Positions 42,612-46,022 of a stretch of 46,022 nt of DNA are shown in pieces. Position 1 is the stretch's first letter; each line of letters begins with the position of its first letter. Under the pieces are notes generated by a model. It was not told the DNA's origin, did not search any database, and saw nothing but the letters and a program-made list of their open reading frames with translations. The position numbers were made by a program, and so were the translations under genes. Source of the stretch: Paenibacillus mesophilus (GTDB lineage: Bacteria; Bacillota; Bacilli; Paenibacillales; NBRC-103111); assembly GCF_005938385.1 (NCBI RefSeq), contig NZ_VCRA01000044.1, positions 1 to 46,022 on the forward strand, in the 5' to 3' direction.

Positions 42612-43928
42612 ATGAACGTTCAGAAAGGAACAAGCTCGCTGCTTATTGCGGCGCTGACGTTGACGACGGCAGCATGTGGAACGGGGAATACGGGCGCGAA
42701 GGATGATGGCAAGCTGCCTGCATCCAAAAGCGCGGAACAAAAGCCGGTTGAATTGACATGGTATCATGTGCCGGCCGACGGCCCGGTCGGAGACGCATTT
42801 CAGCAGCAGTACGGGCAACTGATCGCGAAAAAATACCCGAACTTCTCGTTCAAAGTGCTCGTCAACAAAGAGGAGAATACGTTAGCCAATGTGGTCGTCT
42901 CCAAAACGAATCTTGACGTCATGCTCGCCTCCTTCGCTTCGCTGCCGGCGGTGAAGGATAACGGACTGCTCGGCGACCTGTCCGATCTGGTCAAGAAACA
43001 CAACTTTGATCTGAACCGGATCGAAACAGCATCGCTCGATATGATGCGCAGCCTAGATACCGGGAAACTGGTTGCATTGCCGCTTTATGAGCTCCGGTTC
43101 GTTTTGTACTACAACAAAGACTTGTTCGACAAGTTCGGCGTACCCTATCCGAAAAACGGATTGACCTGGGAGGAAATGATTGACGTATCCAAACGAATGA
43201 CCCGTTCCGAAGGCGGAGTTACGTATCGCGGCTACGTGGGACCGCCATCGAATTTTATTAATGCGAATCAATACGGATATGATTTTATCGACGCGAAGAC
43301 GAACCGGGCCGTTATTAATTCCGACAACTGGAAAAAAATCGCGGAAAAATTTATTCCGATCTATACAGCCCCAGGCTACAACGCAGTCAAAGAGGCATAC
43401 GGGTACGATCTGTTCCTGAAGGAAAAATCAGCGGCGATGACTAGCGCTTACAATTCGTACGCCGCAACGGTAAACGCAAATGTGCCGAACTGGGACGCCG
43501 CCAGCTTTCCGGAAATGGGTGACTTGAAAGGAGTAGCCTCACAGCCTTATCCTGTCGTCTTAACCGTGCCAACAACGAGCCAACACCGCGACGAAGCGTT
43601 TCAAGCGATTACCCAGTTGCTAACGGACGAGGTGCAGCAAGAACGCGCATCGAAGCTGGCGTTCCTCGCCCCGCTGAAAAATCCGGACGTGAAGTCCGCG
43701 TTCGCCCGCGACGTAGCCGATTGGAAGGGCAAAAACATTAGCGCGGTCACGGCGCAAAAAGGGCCTAAAACGATTGCGTACAACCAGTACAATACTTCAG
43801 CGGCAGCTGCGATCGGCAATGCGATGATGGCGGTTATTGACGGGTCGAAAGATATCAACACCGCACTCCGGGAAGAGGAGGAGAAGCTGAACAAACAGAT
43901 TACGGCAGATGAATCGGCCAAAAAGTAA
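42612..43928 (+). CDS. Solute-binding lipoprotein (family 1)
   Basis: 438 aa; ATG 42612 after AGGGGACT (an in-frame GTG at 42606 is possible). Signal peptide with lipobox TTAAC. SBP motifs: QLIAKKYPNFSFKVLV, YYNKDLFDKFGVPYPKNGLTWEE and MTRSEGGVTYRGY, close to the SBP at 8006-9334 (DKFGVGYPQDGMTWDD, RTEGGVNYRGF). A single-gene unit between a regulated promoter and a strong terminator. Ligand probably a carbohydrate. Confidence 0.87.
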   Translation: MNVQKGTSSLLIAALTLTTAACGTGNTGAKDDGKLPASKSAEQKPVELTWYHVPADGPVGDAFQQQYGQLIAKKYPNFSFKVLVNKEENTLANVVVSKTNLDVMLASFASLPAVKDNGLLGDLSDLVKKHNFDLNRIETASLDMMRSLDTGKLVALPLYELRFVLYYNKDLFDKFGVPYPKNGLTWEEMIDVSKRMTRSEGGVTYRGYVGPPSNFINANQYGYDFIDAKTNRAVINSDNWKKIAEKFIPIYTAPGYNAVKEAYGYDLFLKEKSAAMTSAYNSYAATVNANVPNWDAASFPEMGDLKGVASQPYPVVLTVPTTSQHRDEAFQAITQLLTDEVQQERASKLAFLAPLKNPDVKSAFARDVADWKGKNISAVTAQKGPKTIAYNQYNTSAAAAIGNAMMAVIDGSKDINTALREEEEKLNKQITADESAKK

Positions 43929-44020
43929 ACTTCAGCACGGACCCGTTCAAGAACCGGTTACTTATGTGGACGAGATTTAAGCTTTCCGGTACGGCAGCCA
44001 AGTAATATCCGCCTGCCCAA

Positions 44021-44066
44021 GCCCGCCCAGGGGGCGTCCCTTATCGACGCGCCGGGCGGGCTTTTT
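44021..44066 (+). terminator. Terminator of the SBP gene; terminator repeat, copy 2
   Basis: GCCCGCCC (44021-44028) with GGGCGGGC (44054-44061), then TTTTT, about 95 bp after the SBP stop. Near-copy of 41391-41434, extending into the flanking CGCGCCGGGCGGGC and CTCCG. Confidence 0.8.
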
Positions 44067-44134
44067 GCTCCGCCCTCCTTTCCTTTGAAACTAAACTTCC
44101 CCGTTCGATGAGCAAAGGCAGCCGATCAATTTGG

Positions 44135-44291
44135 GAGGCCACTGAAAAAGTCCTTACGGCTTTTTCTAAAATGCAAAAAGACCGTTTTTAGCCTGTGAGA
44201 TGGCTTAAAACGGTCTTTTCGTTATTTTTCTGTAACATCAAACTTAATAATCGACGCGCCATGGAAAAAACGTGCCTTTCTCAGTGGCCTC
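44135..44291. mobile_element. 157-bp MITE with 9-bp target duplication
   Basis: The ends GAGGCCACTGAAAAAG and CTTTCTCAGTGGCCTC form imperfect inverted repeats. The perfect 9-bp direct repeat TCAATTTGG flanks it at 44126-44134 and 44292-44300. Inside, a strong hairpin (AAAGACCGTTTT with AAAACGGTCTTT, about 44177-44218) could end transcription in both directions. Too short to encode a transposase, so it was moved in trans. Confidence 0.8.
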
Positions 44292-44358
44292 TCAATTTGG
44301 ACGGCTGCTTTCGTTAATTTATTCAGCTATCGTATCCGTCCCACAAAAGTTCTGGAAT

Positions 44359-44679
44359 TCATCCTTGTAATTTCTTCTCGATGTTTATTTCACGATGTAA
44401 TAAAAATAAAGGAAGGCCTAATGAAACACCTACTACAAGAGTACCTACAATTGGCAACCATAACGACTTCATACCATTTCTTTGGCCTTCGAAGAGAATG
44501 AACACAATAAGTACAATTGCTGATACTAAAACATCCATCCATGCAAATCATCCAATGCGCGTTTGGGTTATTTCTTCTACTAAATGAGACATATCCAGGC
44601 CATTCTGAATGATCCATGGAAGAAGTTGCGAATACGGCAACACAACTCCCAGAACCGCTATCCCTTTAGTATTTCACAT
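44359..44679 (-). pseudogene. DUF2834 membrane protein with two in-frame TGA codons
   Basis: The frame from ATG 44679 reads M-TGA-NTKGIAVLGVVLPYSQLLPW, then LVEEITQTRIG-TGA-FAWMDVLVSAIVLIVFILFEG and LWLPIVGTLVVGVSLGLPLFLL, ending at 44359. Length (106 codons) and motifs match small DUF2834 proteins with about three membrane helices. Both stops fit single changes (Arg or Gly codons to TGA). Everything else is in frame, so decay is recent or the stops are sequence errors. Confidence 0.7.
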
Positions 44680-44778
44680 ATCTTATCTATTTTCCTTTAT
44701 TTGCAACTATATTAACCTGCCCCGTCCCTCGGTTTTAAGGGGTTATCTCACATATACTCACTCATTCGCAGGATTTCA

Positions 44779-45801
44779 TCACCTTGTATTGCAGCGGTCA
44801 ACGGAAAAGTAACATAATGATAATAGAACATTCTCAATTTCTTTCCACTCTTTAAATCGAATGGGAACCCTCTTATGCCATACAGTAGCAATTTTTTCCC
44901 AGTGTTCCATGCGTCTGTTATACTTGTCGAACCATCCACCTAAGAAGTTTGTACTTGATACAAAGCCATAACAGAGTTCAGCCGCAATTGCTTTCCATTC
45001 CTCTTTTGGCAAAGGATTAATTGAATGATAACCTCTACAAAAAGAAAAAATACCGTTTAAATCTAATGCCGACAAATGTAAACAACACAATAAATCTTCA
45101 CCTATGTAACCCTCGGTTCCTGCTCCATCAGTCCAATCCACCAAGGCAGCCACTTCACCAGTTGGATGAAACATTAACTGTTCTACCCAGTAAGAATTGT
45201 AGCATTTACCTACTAAGCTTAAGGCTGGCAAGCTTTTAATTATTTCATCTGTGACTGAGTCAAGTAATATTATTTGCTCCGAAAGGACTTCTTTTGCCAT
45301 ACAAGCAAACTCTTCTGAGTAGCCTTCATACTTTTGGAGTAGTTCAAAACATCGATTTTTAGCATCCGATGGAGAATGAAACTTATTTTTGGGTTTATCA
45401 GTTGTTATAATCCAATTCCGATGGAACTTTCCTAAAAGTTGCCCCATATAAAAGGCTTCACGTTCTGGCAATTGTCCAGGGTGATATGTATTGCCTCTTA
45501 CCCATTCATTAACTTGATAAGTCTCATTATCAACATGCGCTAGCAATTTGCCTTGTCTTGTTTTAATAAGAAGGGGAGCAGGAAAATCGTATTCTCGTAA
45601 CGACTGACTTAACTCAAGCCCTCTAATCATTCGGTCATATCGTTTTTCAACTCGTGCCTTATACCAAAATCTTTTTGCATACCACTTTTTTGATCCAGCC
45701 AAAATACAGAAACTTTCCTCCCAAAGGCCGTACTGTATTCTTTTAACATCATAAGCTTTTATACCATACTCTTCCTCTAGCGCTTTAATTAGCTTATCCA
45801 T
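44779..45801 (-). CDS. Aminoglycoside-phosphotransferase-fold protein without HGD motif
   Basis: 340 aa; AAGGA 10 bp before the ATG at 45801. N-lobe: WEESFCILAGSKKWYAKRFW (Lys of the ATP site), ELSQSLREYDFPAPLLIKT. C-lobe: YHPGQLPEREAFYMGQLLGKFH, then where HGDxxxxN is expected it reads LVGKCYNSYW (196-205), and LVDWTDGAG keeps the metal-binding Asp222. The catalytic His and Asp are thus missing, which suggests a pseudokinase or a distinct substrate class. Family resembles Bacillales APH/choline-kinase-like proteins. Single gene; AT-rich. Confidence 0.7.
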   Translation of the reverse strand: MDKLIKALEEEYGIKAYDVKRIQYGLWEESFCILAGSKKWYAKRFWYKARVEKRYDRMIRGLELSQSLREYDFPAPLLIKTRQGKLLAHVDNETYQVNEWVRGNTYHPGQLPEREAFYMGQLLGKFHRNWIITTDKPKNKFHSPSDAKNRCFELLQKYEGYSEEFACMAKEVLSEQIILLDSVTDEIIKSLPALSLVGKCYNSYWVEQLMFHPTGEVAALVDWTDGAGTEGYIGEDLLCCLHLSALDLNGIFSFCRGYHSINPLPKEEWKAIAAELCYGFVSSTNFLGGWFDKYNRRMEHWEKIATVWHKRVPIRFKEWKEIENVLLSLCYFSVDRCNTR

Positions 45802-45839
45802 ATTGCATCGTCCTTAAGAAATTTTTATCCCGCTTGTTA

Positions 45840-46022
45840 CTTCAACGCGCATCAGAGGGAGCTGTCCTTGCGGCAGCTCCACACTATCGTCTCCGTTAGC
45901 CAACCATGCCCCTTGACGGGGCACCACAGAGATATGAAAATGGGGGCTAGACGTTTTATAATTAGATTACGGCTGGCGAGGGAGGTCGATGAACTATGGT
46001 GTCGCGAACCCAACCGTTAGTC
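45840..46022. other. Structured intergenic DNA at the window edge
   Basis: Two hairpins: GGAGCTG/CAGCTCC (about 45867-45890) and TGCCCC/GGGGCA around TTGAC (about 45908-45925). GGGAGGTC then precedes an ATG at 45989 (MNYGVANPTV...), cut by the window end. It may be a gene start or a structured RNA; not enough sequence to tell. Confidence 0.3.

Noticed and set aside
44359..44679. UGA recoding to Trp or selenocysteine
   Set aside because: The expected residues are Arg/Gly-like, the other genes here use TGA as a stop, and no SECIS-like hairpin was seen.
1..46022. tRNA, rRNA or well-known riboswitch
   Set aside because: No tRNA cloverleaf signatures, rRNA stretches or recognisable riboswitch cores were found by eye; a covariance-model search would be needed to exclude them.

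Overview
The window looks like an accessory, glycan-handling island from a Gram-positive Bacillales bacterium, most likely Paenibacillus-like. The reasons are strong AGGAGG-type ribosome sites, LxAC lipobox binding proteins, twin-arginine beta-helix proteins, a very large secreted heparinase II/III-type protein and many AraC/GntR regulators. The genus is inferred from gene style; no rRNA or tRNA gene was seen. Base composition is uneven. The heparinase-like gene and the sugar enzymes are GC-rich, while the beta-helix genes near 26-28 kb and 34-37 kb and the last 2 kb are clearly AT-richer.

Layout. 0-2 kb: a C-terminally truncated flavin amine oxidase and a 32-codon GNAT stub. 2-10 kb (minus strand): a multidomain heparinase-like protein, a three-way mosaic pseudogene, an intact solute-binding lipoprotein (SBP) and a decayed SBP. 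10-17.9 kb: two copies of an unusual regulator in which a GntR-type winged helix is joined to an SBP-like domain with no signal peptide. The second copy is divergent from an apparent operon of SBP, nitrilase-type amidohydrolase and medium-chain dehydrogenase. 18-21 kb: remnants (CBM, 2-hydroxyacid dehydrogenase, SBP, SDR) and a 328-bp repeat full of TTCTTGTC/GACAAGAA sites. 21-29 kb: an AraC regulator, a sialidase-like protein with HpcH-type aldolase, and decayed Tat beta-helix genes with an ankyrin gene. 29.6-31.4 kb: a two-domain putative glycosidase. 31.8-32.6 kb: a second copy of the TTCTTGTC repeat, abutting a further element with related ends. 32.7-38.2 kb: Gfo/Idh oxidoreductase, an intact Tat beta-helix protein and an SBP. 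38.9-44.1 kb: AraC regulators, two VOC proteins, a Cys-rich protein and a divergent AraC/SBP cassette bracketed by near-identical terminators. 44.1-46 kb: a MITE with 9-bp target duplication, a broken DUF2834 gene and an APH-fold gene lacking the usual HGD motif.

How it may work together. Four intact SBP genes and two broken ones sit beside one-component regulators (GntR-SBP hybrids or AraC), but no ABC permease or ATPase gene is visible in the 46 kb. The likely theme is sensing and capturing oligosaccharides released by secreted lyases and glycosidases, with permeases encoded elsewhere or the SBPs acting mainly as receptors. The repeated modules and the many stitched fragments of the same gene families suggest an island that expanded by duplication and is now partly decaying. 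The most interesting candidate system is the SBP plus cytoplasmic GntR-SBP pair, with conserved ATCAAGTA/TACTTGAT sites in both divergent intergenic regions.
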